From NCBI RefSeq assembly GCF_963668665.1, contig NZ_OY764902.1:1057501-1121500 (forward strand): 64,000 bases of DNA. Reading direction: 5' to 3'. The translations under genes and the position numbers were made by a program. Positions 9,509 to 16,857 of the stretch are shown here, in pieces. The DNA is from an uncultured Anaeromusa sp. (lineage in GTDB: Bacteria; Bacillota; Negativicutes; Anaeromusales; Anaeromusaceae). Numbering within the stretch: the first letter of the stretch is position 1; each line of letters starts with the position of its first letter. The notes beneath the pieces are model-generated. The model was not told the DNA's origin. It searched no databases and saw only the letters and a program-made list of their open reading frames with translations.

Positions 9509-10270
9509 TCAAAACGCTCCAAAGGCTTTCACTTCTACGCCAGCGGCATCCAAGGCTTTCCGTATGGCCTGAATCATGGCAACCGCTCCTGGCGTATCGC
9601 CATGGACGCACACAGTTTGCGCCGTAATGGGCACTTTTTGTCCGTCAAGGCTCTGCACTTGGCCTTCGCTCACCATCTGCAGCACCCGCTGCGCCACTTG
9701 CTGCGGGTCATGAATAACTGAGCCCTCCTGTTTGCGCGGCACCAAGGTCCCTTGCGCCGTATAGGCGCGGTCCGCAAAGGCTTCTTCCACATACGGAACG
9801 CCTTCGGCCTTTGCCGCTTCCACCATCAGGGAATTCCCCAGGCACAGCATGTACAAGGCAGGATCTACCGCTTTGATGGCTTTGGCAATGGCCGTCGCCA
9901 GAGCTAAATCCTTAGCCGCCGCATTATACAAGGCGCCATGAACCTTTACGTGCTGCAGCTTTAGCCCCTCCGCCCGGCAAATGGCTTCCAACGAACCAAT
10001 CTGGTACAGCACGTCGGCGTAAACTTCTTCCGGTGAGAGAGCCATCAAACGCCGCCCAAAGCCGACCAAATCGGGAAAGGACGGATGCGCGCCAATCGCC
10101 ACGCCGTGTTTTTTCGCCAGCCGCACCGTTTTTAACATATTCGCCGGGTCAGAGGCGTGAAAACCGCACGCCACATTGATCGAAGTCACATACGGCATGG
10201 CTTCTTCATCATAGCCAAGCTTATAGGTCCCAAAACTTTCTCCCATATCGCAATTCAAATCCATTTTCAT
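9509..10270 (-). CDS. pxpA: 5-oxoprolinase subunit A (LamB/YcsF family)
   Basis: 253 residues. YcsF/LamB-family TIM-barrel protein that with PxpB and PxpC hydrolyses 5-oxoproline to glutamate using ATP. Signature at the N-terminus: MDLNCDMGESFGTYKLG, then NVACGFHASDP, GAHPSFPDLVGFGRR and the C-terminal VCVHGDTPGAV. A longer frame open to 10594 is only read-through of pxpC. The starts at 10279 (overlapping the pxpC stop as ATGA) and 10270 are both possible; 10270 has AGGAAGG nine bases upstream. Order pxpB-pxpC-pxpA on the minus strand with overlaps argues for a co-translated complex. Confidence 0.94.
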   Translation of the reverse strand: MKMDLNCDMGESFGTYKLGYDEEAMPYVTSINVACGFHASDPANMLKTVRLAKKHGVAIGAHPSFPDLVGFGRRLMALSPEEVYADVLYQIGSLEAICRAEGLKLQHVKVHGALYNAAAKDLALATAIAKAIKAVDPALYMLCLGNSLMVEAAKAEGVPYVEEAFADRAYTAQGTLVPRKQEGSVIHDPQQVAQRVLQMVSEGQVQSLDGQKVPITAQTVCVHGDTPGAVAMIQAIRKALDAAGVEVKAFGAF

Positions 10271-10275
10271 TGTCT

Positions 10276-11295
10276 TCATCCTTCCTGCACTTGCACCTGA
10301 TAGGTTACGCCAGCCACGACGATGCGAAACTGACGCCCTGTTGAACGTTTTTCCTCTTCCGCCAGCCACGCCGCAGCTGACTGCTCTAATGAGCGCAGCT
10401 GACGCAACGCCGCCACCGCTTCTGCGTCGCTGCACTGTACAAAGCGCACCCGATCTCCCGGCTTGGACTGAGCAAGCTTGCCCAGATCCGCGCCAATGAC
10501 CGCGCCAATTTTCGTATATCCTCCGGTTGTTTGCCGGTCCGCCATCATGACAATCGGCTGCCCATGCCCCGGCACCTGAATCGCGCCTAGACATAAGGCA
10601 TCCGAAATAATATCCGCTTTTCCCACATGTTCAATAACAGGTCCTTCCAAGCGATATCCCATGCGATCCGCCTCGGAAGAAATTTCATAGTCTGCAGAAA
10701 ACAAGGCAGCCACGCCCTGCTCGGTAAAGGCTTCCGCCTGCGGCCCCAACAGCACGCGCACCAAAGGACGCTCTTCTTGAATCGGAATGTACGTTGCTGG
10801 CAAAAAGATCGGATTTTTAAGACTCCTATCGCAAGCTCCTAAAGGCAAGACGTCTTCTGTTTTTAAGGCGCGTCCGTTTAAGCCCCCTATCGCTCCTCGG
10901 GTATAGGTGGAACGGCTTCCCAAAATTACCGGTACCTCAAACCCGCCTTGTACGGCAAGATACGTCCGGCAGCCCTGCTCCGCGTAGCCAAAGGACAACT
11001 CACTGCCGGCAGGAGCGAAAAAGCGACTCCAATTAGACTGCGTCTTGCCATCAAGCGAAATCGGCATAGCCGCCCCGGTTACCGCAACCCAGCAGGCCTG
11101 GCGAAAGAAAAAGCTTCCTCCTAACAGCGTCATTTCCAAAACAGCAGCCCCTGGTTCATTACCCAACAAGCGATTGGCCATTTTACAAGCATACTCATCC
11201 ATCGCACCGGCAACCGGCATGCCATACGCTTGATACCCGTTGCGCCCCAAATCCTGAACAGTCGTAAAAAGCCCTGGTTCTTTCACCTCAAGCAC
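10276..11295 (-). CDS. pxpC: 5-oxoprolinase subunit C (KipA, biotin-dependent carboxyltransferase-like)
   Basis: About 339 residues, usual for KipA/PxpC. Motifs: PGLFTTVQDLGRNGYQAYGMP at the N-terminus, AVLEMTLLGG, and GTVGGYTKIG-type C region here as MADRQTTGGYTKIGAVIGADL. The family shares the allophanate hydrolase C-terminal fold (AHS2). It overlaps pxpB by a few bases and pxpA begins at its stop. The GTG at 11295 has GGGAGG eight bases upstream; a GTG three codons earlier (11304) lacks room for a Shine-Dalgarno. Together with PxpB it is thought to carry out the ATP-dependent ring opening. Confidence 0.93.
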   Translation of the reverse strand: MLEVKEPGLFTTVQDLGRNGYQAYGMPVAGAMDEYACKMANRLLGNEPGAAVLEMTLLGGSFFFRQACWVAVTGAAMPISLDGKTQSNWSRFFAPAGSELSFGYAEQGCRTYLAVQGGFEVPVILGSRSTYTRGAIGGLNGRALKTEDVLPLGACDRSLKNPIFLPATYIPIQEERPLVRVLLGPQAEAFTEQGVAALFSADYEISSEADRMGYRLEGPVIEHVGKADIISDALCLGAIQVPGHGQPIVMMADRQTTGGYTKIGAVIGADLGKLAQSKPGDRVRFVQCSDAEAVAALRQLRSLEQSAAAWLAEEEKRSTGRQFRIVVAGVTYQVQVQEG

Positions 11296-12037
11296 GGCTA
11301 GCACCTCCCAAGTTTACGCGATCTCGCCGCACTTCATAGCGCCCTGCCGCCACCGTTTCAGCCAGTTCTTCATATTCCGCACGTGAAACAGCTTGAAACT
11401 GCAAATAGACTCCCGCCTCTAATAAAAACGGCGTCTTTGCTGCAGGATCGAAAGCTTTTACCGGCGTTCTGCCGATCAATTGCCATCCGCCCGGCGTTTC
11501 CAAGGGGTAAAAGCCAGTCTGGCTTCCCGCAATCCCCACCGAGCCGGCAGGAATACGGGTGCGTGGTTTCGTCAGACGCGGCGTAGCGATACGCTCGTCC
11601 ATTCCTCCTAAATAAGGAAATCCCGGAGTAAAACCAAGCATATATACCAAATAAGGTTTTGAAGTATGTATTTTTACCACCTCTGCTTCACTCAACCCAT
11701 TATGAGAGGCGACAAAGGATAAATCCGGTCCAAATTCCTCGTCATAACATACTGGAATATAGATTCGCTCGGCTTCATGGACGGTGGCTGCTTCTGCGGT
11801 TTCCCGCAAACACTGTTCCACTTTAACCGTCAAGGCGGCCCGAGATATCTGCAGCGGATCAAAATACACCAGCAAAGACCGATAGGTAGGCACCACTTCT
11901 TGGATCACTTCCGGATACTCGTTCACTAATTTTTTAGCTAAACCGTGCACCCGCGCGTTAACAGCCGGATTAATTTCTTGACCAAATTCAATGACAATCC
12001 CGCGTTCGCTCGCCGCCCGCATTTTTACGCCATCCAT
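11288..12037 (-). CDS. pxpB: 5-oxoprolinase subunit B (KipI family)
   Basis: 249 residues. AHS1/KipI domain: TYRSLLVYFDP in the N half, then YLVYMLGFTPGFPYLGGMDERIATPRL, TRIPAGSVGIAG and the family-typical GGWQLIGRTP. In B. subtilis KipI was first known as an inhibitor of the sporulation kinase KinA, but the conserved clustering with pxpA/pxpC marks it as an oxoprolinase subunit. First gene of the operon. ATG 12037 is preferred over GTG 12046: AGGAG is eight bases before it. The leader upstream carries a promoter followed by a strong intrinsic terminator (12155-12269). Confidence 0.93.
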   Translation of the reverse strand: MDGVKMRAASERGIVIEFGQEINPAVNARVHGLAKKLVNEYPEVIQEVVPTYRSLLVYFDPLQISRAALTVKVEQCLRETAEAATVHEAERIYIPVCYDEEFGPDLSFVASHNGLSEAEVVKIHTSKPYLVYMLGFTPGFPYLGGMDERIATPRLTKPRTRIPAGSVGIAGSQTGFYPLETPGGWQLIGRTPVKAFDPAAKTPFLLEAGVYLQFQAVSRAEYEELAETVAAGRYEVRRDRVNLGGASRA

Positions 12038-12154
12038 CCTTTTCACTCCTGCCTTTTAGGGAAATTCATCGATTTTTCAAACACATCTGTCACTATTTCG
12101 AACTCAACCACCAGAATCCTCTTTAGGTTGTCAAAAAACCGACATATTTTAGGT

Positions 12155-12201
12155 AAAAAAATAAAAAAGCCCGCTGAACTATGATTTCACAGTCAGCAGG
12201 C
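12155..12201 (-). terminator. Intrinsic terminator in the pxp leader (possible attenuator or end of a small RNA)
   Basis: On the minus strand: stem GCCTGCTGACT / AGTTCAGCGGGC with a 10-base loop, one bulged base and one U-G pair, followed by a U-rich tract (TTTTTTATTTTTTT, 12155-12168). It lies about 120 bases before pxpB and about 30 bases after the start point of the promoter at 12240-12269. No minus-strand gene ends upstream of it (dinB is on the plus strand), so it has no ordinary gene to terminate. Confidence 0.8.
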
Positions 12202-12239
12202 TTCATTGCCTCATTATGGACTTTTCCTTATTTAGCTTG

Positions 12240-12269
12240 ATTATAGCAAAGACTAACGTATTTTGGCAA
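12240..12269 (-). promoter_or_regulatory. Sigma-70 promoter upstream of the pxp operon leader
   Basis: Minus strand: -35 TTGCCA (12264-12269), 18-base spacer, -10 TATAAT (12240-12245); start expected near 12233. The transcript would meet the terminator at 12155-12201 after about 30 bases, giving a roughly 75-base product unless read-through occurs into pxpB. Confidence 0.75.
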
Positions 12270-12277
12270 GCCCTCCC

Positions 12278-12306
12278 TTGCCTTAGACCTCGCAACACGC
12301 TATGAT
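12278..12306 (+). promoter_or_regulatory. dinB promoter placed for a leaderless mRNA
   Basis: -35 TTGCCT (12278-12283), exactly 17 bases, -10 TATGAT (12301-12306). The A of the dinB ATG is 12313, seven bases after the -10 box, the usual position of the transcription start. No Shine-Dalgarno precedes the ATG. No LexA/DinR-type box (GAAC-N4-GTTC) was seen here. Confidence 0.75.
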
Positions 12307-12312
12307 AAAAGC

Positions 12313-13494
12313 ATGAAACGATGGATTGCCCATGTAGACATGGACGCTTTTTTTGCCGCTGTGGAACAGCGGGATCAGCCGGAACTAAAAGGACAGGCAG
12401 TCATTATCGGCGGTCTGAGCGAGCGCGGTGTCGTATCCACCGCCTCGTATGAAGCCCGCCTTTTCGGCGTACGCTCGGCCATGCCCATGGTCGAAGCCAG
12501 ACGCCGCTGCCCGCAGGGCGTCTTTCTCCCTTGCAACCATCGCCACTACGCCGCTGTCTCGCGCGATATCCGGCACATCATGAATGACTTTTCTCCGCTG
12601 GTGGAACCACTGTCATTAGATGAAGCGTTTTTGGACCTCACCGGCATGGAATGGCTGCACTCGGACATCACCGAACTGCCGCGACAGTTAATGAAGCGAA
12701 TCTACGAGGAAGTAGGTCTTACCGCCTCCGCTGGCTTAGCGCCCAATAAATTTCTCGCTAAGATCGCTTCGGATCTCAAAAAGCCCCACGGCTATGTCAT
12801 CGTACGCCACGGCGAAGAAGCGTCGTTCCTAGCACCGCTGCCCATTCGCCGACTTTGGGGCATCGGCCCCAAAAGCGCTGCCAAGCTGACACAACTGGGC
12901 ATTGAAAAAATCGGCCAGCTTGCCACGCTGCCTCTGGCAGCGCTGCAAACCGCCTTTGGCCATACAACAGGCAGCTGGCTTCACGAACTGGCTTTGGGCC
13001 ACGATAACCGGCCAGTAGAACCTGACTTGGAAGCCCACTCCATCGGTAATGAAAACACCTTCGACCAGGACTTACAGAGTAGAGAAGAAAAGCTGGAAGC
13101 GCTGCGGCAGTTGGCGCAGAAAGTAGGCCAGCGCCTACGGTCCCGCAAACTCGGCGGCCGCACCATTACGCTCAAGGTCCGCTTCGCTTCCTTCACTACC
13201 ATCACCCGCAGTCATACGTACCAGCAGCCGCTGGCCTACGATGAAGACTTATTCCAGGCGGCCCAGGAATTGCTGCAAAAAGCGGCTTCGCCGGAAGGCG
13301 TGCGCTTGCTGGGTATTACTGCCGGCCAGTTAGAGCCCTTAACGCAGCAAGGTTCTCTTTTTATGGAGGAAGACCAGCGCAAAGAAGCGCTGTATCAAAC
13401 TCTCGACACCCTGCGCGAACGCTTCGGCGAGCAAGCCCTCTGCCGAGGCGCAAAGCCTAAGGCACAGAAAAGCACGAGGAGTGAACAGGAGTAA
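12313..13494 (+). CDS. dinB: DNA polymerase IV (Y-family translesion polymerase)
   Basis: 393 residues. Palm/finger motifs of Y-family polymerases: WIAHVDMDAFFAAVEQRDQP with the first catalytic Asp, GVVSTASYEARLFGVRSAMP, and PLSLDEAFLDLTG with the catalytic Asp-Glu pair. Then the helix-hairpin-helix thumb (LWGIGPKSAAKLTQLGI) and little finger (LGGRTITLKVRFASFTT). It extends DNA past lesions at the cost of fidelity. The sequence suggests a leaderless message. The 3' end is odd: the final codons and TAA stop lie inside a family A intergenic repeat (13483-13516), so the last residues SEQE are repeat-encoded. No clamp-binding motif was confidently identified at the C-terminus. Confidence 0.95.
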   Translation: MKRWIAHVDMDAFFAAVEQRDQPELKGQAVIIGGLSERGVVSTASYEARLFGVRSAMPMVEARRRCPQGVFLPCNHRHYAAVSRDIRHIMNDFSPLVEPLSLDEAFLDLTGMEWLHSDITELPRQLMKRIYEEVGLTASAGLAPNKFLAKIASDLKKPHGYVIVRHGEEASFLAPLPIRRLWGIGPKSAAKLTQLGIEKIGQLATLPLAALQTAFGHTTGSWLHELALGHDNRPVEPDLEAHSIGNENTFDQDLQSREEKLEALRQLAQKVGQRLRSRKLGGRTITLKVRFASFTTITRSHTYQQPLAYDEDLFQAAQELLQKAASPEGVRLLGITAGQLEPLTQQGSLFMEEDQRKEALYQTLDTLRERFGEQALCRGAKPKAQKSTRSEQE

Positions 13495-13516
13495 AAGGAG
13501 TAAAGTGAGGGTACGA
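13483..13516 (+). repeat. Family A repeat, G-rich arm, overlapping the dinB stop
   Basis: Begins GAACAGGAGTAAAAGGAG and ends GGGTACGA. Its GAG-TAA provides the last sense codon and the stop of dinB. A family C palindrome follows. No C-rich partner arm is obvious before the next gene; only GAACCCG at 13535 resembles one. Confidence 0.8.
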
Positions 13517-13542
13517 TTGAGGGTATGATTTTTTGAACCCGA

Positions 13543-13629
13543 AGAGATTGCCGCGTCACTATGTTCCTCGCAACGACGCAACTCAGCGAACCTAACGTGT
13601 CATTGCGAGCGCGGCGAAGCAATCTCTCT
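13543..13629. repeat. Family C palindromic repeat, copy 1
   Basis: Starts AGAGATTGCCGCGTCAC and ends GCGAAGCAATCTCT. The outer arms are inverted (GAGATTGC / GCAATCTC), and the inner parts CTCGCAACGAC and GTCATTGCGAG are inverted too, so the whole element could fold as one long hairpin. Similar GCAATCTC/CTCGCAATGAC repeats are widespread in bacterial genomes. Confidence 0.75.
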
Positions 13630-13633
13630 GCTT

Positions 13634-13668
13634 ACTCTGGCCTTTTCTCTGTTCCTCTGTGTAATCGT
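13634..13668 (-). repeat. Family D repeat fragment
   Basis: The minus-strand reading TTACACAGAGGAACAGAG... matches the plus strand at 57004-57040 nearly base for base (same run ending GGCCAGAGT). It lies directly after family C copy 1 and before the peptidase ribosome binding site. Confidence 0.6.
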
Positions 13669-13707
13669 AGCTTCTATACTTTCACAATAAATCTAGGAGG
13701 CATTACT

Positions 13708-14829
13708 ATGATTAACGAAGCACGTATGTTGGAAGAATTTTTTGAGCTGGTCCGCATTGACTGCCCCAGCGGCCAGGAAAAAAGCGTAGCGGAAGTGCTG
13801 CGTCACAGACTGGAGTCTCTGGACTGCACCGTCGCGGAAGACCAAGCGCAGCAGCATTTTGAAGGCAACTGCGGCAATTTGGTCGCTACCTTGCCAGCTA
13901 CCAAGGCCAGCGCACCTACCGTTCTTTTCACCTCGCACATGGACTGCGTTTCGCCTTGCCTTTCCATTCAACCGCGCCTTGAAAACGGACGCATTACGTC
14001 CGCAGGCGATACGGTTCTGGGAGGCGACGACAAAGCAGGCATTACCGCTATTTTAGAAGGTCTGCGCGCTCTTAAAGAAAGCGGCAAGCCTCACGGGGCC
14101 GTGCAAATCGTTTTTACCGTCCATGAAGAAGGCGGCCTCAAAGGCTCCAAACACATGGACGCCGCGCTGCTCAAAGCCGATTTCGGCTACGCCTTGGACG
14201 CCGACGGCGCTCCTGGCGAAATTGTCACTATGGCCCCCGGCCAGGACAGCATCACTGCCATTGTGCATGGCAAAAAAGCGCATGCCGGCTTAGCCCCTGA
14301 AGAAGGCATTAACGCCATCCAGGCGGCAGGCAACGCCTTAGCAGCCCTTAAAATCGGCCGCATTGATGAAGAAACCACGGCCAACGTCGGTTTGATCCAA
14401 GGCGGCACGGCTACTAATATCGTCCCGGATCATGTGGAGATTCACGCCGAAGCCCGCAGCCGCAATCTGGCAAAGTTGGAGGCCCAAAGCCGGCATATGA
14501 AGGAAACTGTGGAGCGCGTCTGCCAAGAATATGGCGCTAGCGCCGAAGTCACCGTGCAGCGTCAATACGACAGCTTCAGCCTGGCTCCCGACAGCCCTGC
14601 TGTCAGCCTAGCCGTAGCCGCAGCACATCAGATAAACTTGCCTGTCCATATCACCGGCACCGGCGGCGGCAGCGACGCCAACCACTTCAACCGCAAAGGC
14701 GTGCCTACGGCGGTTCTGGGTGTGGGCATGAAAAAAGTCCATACCACGGAAGAATACATTGCCGAAAAAGATCTCTACGACAGCGCCCGCTTTGTTTTAG
14801 CCATTCTGGAACAAGCCTCACTCTCCTAA
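13708..14829 (+). CDS. M20-family metallopeptidase (peptidase T-like)
   Basis: 373 residues. Di-zinc aminopeptidase fold: SHMDCVSP (first His and catalytic Asp), GGDDKAG (bridging Asp), HEEGGLKGS (catalytic Glu and ligand Glu), YALDADGAPGEIV (ligand Asp) and the C-terminal TGGGSDANHF (last His). A dimerisation domain lies around 180-295. Closest to the PepT-like group that cleaves small peptides in the cytosol; the exact substrate is unknown. The open frame extends upstream to 13561, but AGGAGG before ATG 13708 fixes the start, and the upstream part is repeat sequence. Followed after 58 bases by the GH73 gene. Confidence 0.92.
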   Translation: MINEARMLEEFFELVRIDCPSGQEKSVAEVLRHRLESLDCTVAEDQAQQHFEGNCGNLVATLPATKASAPTVLFTSHMDCVSPCLSIQPRLENGRITSAGDTVLGGDDKAGITAILEGLRALKESGKPHGAVQIVFTVHEEGGLKGSKHMDAALLKADFGYALDADGAPGEIVTMAPGQDSITAIVHGKKAHAGLAPEEGINAIQAAGNALAALKIGRIDEETTANVGLIQGGTATNIVPDHVEIHAEARSRNLAKLEAQSRHMKETVERVCQEYGASAEVTVQRQYDSFSLAPDSPAVSLAVAAAHQINLPVHITGTGGGSDANHFNRKGVPTAVLGVGMKKVHTTEEYIAEKDLYDSARFVLAILEQASLS

Positions 14830-14887
14830 ACTATTTATGCCGTTGTTTATTGTTGTATGTTTGCTTGAATGAAAGGAGCCCGTCCTC

Positions 14888-15751
14888 ATGAATTTCCGTC
14901 TCTTTTTTTGCAGCTTGCTGCTGCTTTGTTTTGCCGCTTCCGTCTCTGCCGCCCCGGCAGACTCTGCCTCAAAAGGCAAGGCAAAGGACGCGAAAAAGGA
15001 AGGATCTGCCGTGGCCGTCGAAGAGCCCGCACCGTTCTCCCAGCGTATTCAAAGCATCCTTGCTTCCTTAAAAACACCGCCGGAAAAACCGGAAAAAGAA
15101 GATAAAACCCCCATTTTCGGCCAAGCCCAAGTCCCTCCAGAACAGATTGTAGCTTATATTTTGCAGCGCAATCCCCAGCCCAAGCTCAATTGCACCGTAG
15201 CGGAGCTTGTGGGTTACTACTATGAAGAAGCCTCCCGTGAGGGAATTCGTCCGGATTTGGCGATCTCCCAGGCAATTTTAGAAACCGACTGTTTCCGTTA
15301 TGGCGGCGACGTCGTACCGGAACAAAACAACTACGCCGGCATCGGCACTACCGGCGGCGGCGTCAAAGGCGCCTTTTTCGATTCGCCCCAAATCGGCGTC
15401 CGCGCCCAAATCCAGCATCTCTTAGGCTACGCTTCTTCCCGGCAGCCGTCTTTGGCTATCGTAGACCCTCGTTACGAGCTGTTAAAAGCGCATCCCGATA
15501 AGTTTGGCCGCTGTTCCAATTGGGAAGATCTAAACGGACGCTGGGCCGTTCCAGGTAAAAACTACTCTCAGAATATCTTCCGCACCCTTAGCTATATTAA
15601 AACAGCGCCACCCCAGCCCACTGTACCCCAGCCGCCGGTAACGGCCTGGCGTGCCACGGCGCCGCCTGTGGAAAAGCCTGGCAATCCTGCGCCGATTGCT
15701 CTTCCAGCCCCTGGCGTTACCGCCCAAGACGCCAACGCGGCTGCGGAGTAA
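14888..15751 (+). CDS. Secreted GH73-type glucosaminidase-domain protein
   Basis: 287 residues with a signal peptide (FCSLLLLCFAASVSAA). Low-complexity Lys/Pro-rich linker to about residue 80, then a glucosaminidase domain (about 95-235): EEASREGIRPDLAISQAILETDCF with the likely catalytic Glu, NNYAGIG, a strand with SPQIGVRAQIQHLLGY, and WAVPGKNYSQNIFRTL. A Pro-rich tail follows (PPQPTVPQPPV...). GH73 enzymes cleave peptidoglycan between GlcNAc and MurNAc; it would act in the periplasm of a diderm. Start has GAAAGGAG upstream. Terminator at 15907-15945. Confidence 0.85.
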   Translation: MNFRLFFCSLLLLCFAASVSAAPADSASKGKAKDAKKEGSAVAVEEPAPFSQRIQSILASLKTPPEKPEKEDKTPIFGQAQVPPEQIVAYILQRNPQPKLNCTVAELVGYYYEEASREGIRPDLAISQAILETDCFRYGGDVVPEQNNYAGIGTTGGGVKGAFFDSPQIGVRAQIQHLLGYASSRQPSLAIVDPRYELLKAHPDKFGRCSNWEDLNGRWAVPGKNYSQNIFRTLSYIKTAPPQPTVPQPPVTAWRATAPPVEKPGNPAPIALPAPGVTAQDANAAAE

Positions 15752-15767
15752 CGCAGGAACCATAGAC

Positions 15768-15995
15768 GAACAAGAGTAAAAGGAGTAGAGGGAGGGTACG
15801 ACTGAGGGCTACGGCGGTAATGGTATTTGAGAATTTTAGCTGTCCGTTTTACGCAGAGACCTCTCAACACTTGAAAATCTTGTAATTTTCAGCATTATTT
15901 CCAGAATAAAAAGCAGTACGAGCAAATCACTCGTACTGCTTTTTTATCGCTTCGGGAATATTCGAACCCTCCGATTACTCCCTCTACTCCTGTTT
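15768..15995. repeat. Family A inverted pair flanking a terminator
   Basis: G-rich arm 15768-15801 (GAACAAGAGTAAAAGGAG...GGGTACGA) and C-rich arm 15961-15995 (TTCGAACCCTCCGATTACT...CTCCTGTTT) are inverted copies about 160 bases apart. The intrinsic terminator of the GH73 gene lies between them. The G-rich arm starts 17 bases after the GH73 stop codon. Confidence 0.75.
15907..15945 (+). terminator. Bidirectional intrinsic terminator after the GH73 gene
   Basis: Perfect 11-bp stem AGCAGTACGAG (15912-15922) / CTCGTACTGCT (15930-15940), 7-base loop, T tract after it on the plus strand and A tract before it, so it can work from either side. Confidence 0.88.
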
Positions 15996-16018
15996 AAAAA
16001 CCGGTTCCCCGGCCCTCA

Positions 16019-16052
16019 TTCGTACCCTCATGTTCTCCGGTTCTCTTGTTCA
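16019..16052 (-). repeat. Family A repeat, C-rich arm (GGAGAA variant)
   Basis: Starts TTCGTACCCTCATGTTC and ends CTCTTGTTCA. Read on the minus strand its unit is GGAGAA rather than GGAGTA, the same variant as the copy at 30319-30351. It lies between the terminator and family B copy 1. Confidence 0.65.
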
Positions 16053-16098
16053 ATCCTCGTACTCCGTGACCTTTATCCGAGCTCTCGCATAAATGCTA

Positions 16099-16226
16099 GT
16101 AGACGTCGGTTGCTATGCCGTCCATGGATTTTCAGAGGAGACCGGCGATTATGCCATCCTTAGCATCGCCGGCATTAGGCACATCACGTACCGTCAACCG
16201 CATCCGGCGGCGTCGCACTCCTGTTC
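16099..16226. repeat. Family B multi-hairpin repeat, copy 1
   Basis: Starts GTAGACGTCGGTTGC and ends in a family A-like CTCCTGTTCG. Contains hairpin CCGGCGAT / ATCGCCGG (16142-16149 / 16165-16172), a second GGCAC / GTACC with one mismatch, and a third CCGC / GCGG. Other copies are at 30407-30540 and 47438-47574. It ends ten bases from the stop of the minus-strand gene at 16236. Confidence 0.75.
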
Positions 16227-16235
16227 GTTTTTTGC

Positions 16236-16766
16236 TTATTTTCCGGTCAGCTTCTCGCTGAAGGCTTGCGCAAAAGAGGCGATAACGGCTGTAAGTTCTT
16301 TTTTAGAACTAATGCTTTCCACCAAAGCCGCTACGGTCCGGCCGGTTTGGGGATCATTCATCGTGAATTCTACAGTCTCCCGTCCTTTTTCGTCACGCCC
16401 CAGTTCCGTATACATAGCCAGCTCGCTCTGTTCGCCGACTGCTTTGATGAACTGCCGGTAGCTCTCGTCAGGATTGGTTTCGTGAAGCTTCATCAAATCA
16501 ACGCCGCTCTTTTTCTGATGCGCCGCCAGCACTTGATTCACGTTTAAAAGAGTAACCGTCTTCGGCTGAAAGTTCTTCCAAAAAATCTCCGCCCCTTCGG
16601 CTTCGCCGACATAAGACAAGGTGGATGCTATTTTGGGATCATTCACATATACTACCTTAACTTTGGAAAAATCAAATTCCTTATCAAACCAGGCCGACGG
16701 CGCCGCACCGGCCACAGGCAGGGACAGCAGCAAAAAAAGCGCCATCAGGCAAAAAAACCGTTTCAT
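16236..16766 (-). CDS. Small secreted protein of unknown function
   Basis: 176 residues. Signal peptide (FFCLMALFLLLSLPVAGAA), then a mature part beginning WFDKEFDFSKVKVVYVNDPK. Not recognised: an alpha/beta pattern with alternating strands, Lys/Glu-rich, no cysteines and no repeats. The frame opens upstream to 16886, but AAGGAGG before ATG 16766 fixes the start and the signal peptide begins there. It is last in a run of minus-strand genes (ppx, HD, ABC set), 92 bases after the adaptor gene, so it may belong to that exporter operon. A link to the export system is only positional. Confidence 0.65.
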   Translation of the reverse strand: MKRFFCLMALFLLLSLPVAGAAPSAWFDKEFDFSKVKVVYVNDPKIASTLSYVGEAEGAEIFWKNFQPKTVTLLNVNQVLAAHQKKSGVDLMKLHETNPDESYRQFIKAVGEQSELAMYTELGRDEKGRETVEFTMNDPQTGRTVAALVESISSKKELTAVIASFAQAFSEKLTGK

Positions 16767-16857
16767 TCCCTTCCTCCTTAGCTTTTTAGAGTTTCCGGTA
16801 TGCACCAGTCTTTCCATCATACCATCTGCCGCCGTTGAACGCCAGCCCGGCATGATC

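Noticed and set aside
12278-12312. LexA/DinR box controlling dinB
   Set aside because: No GAAC-N4-GTTC sequence is present near the promoter; SOS control cannot be claimed.
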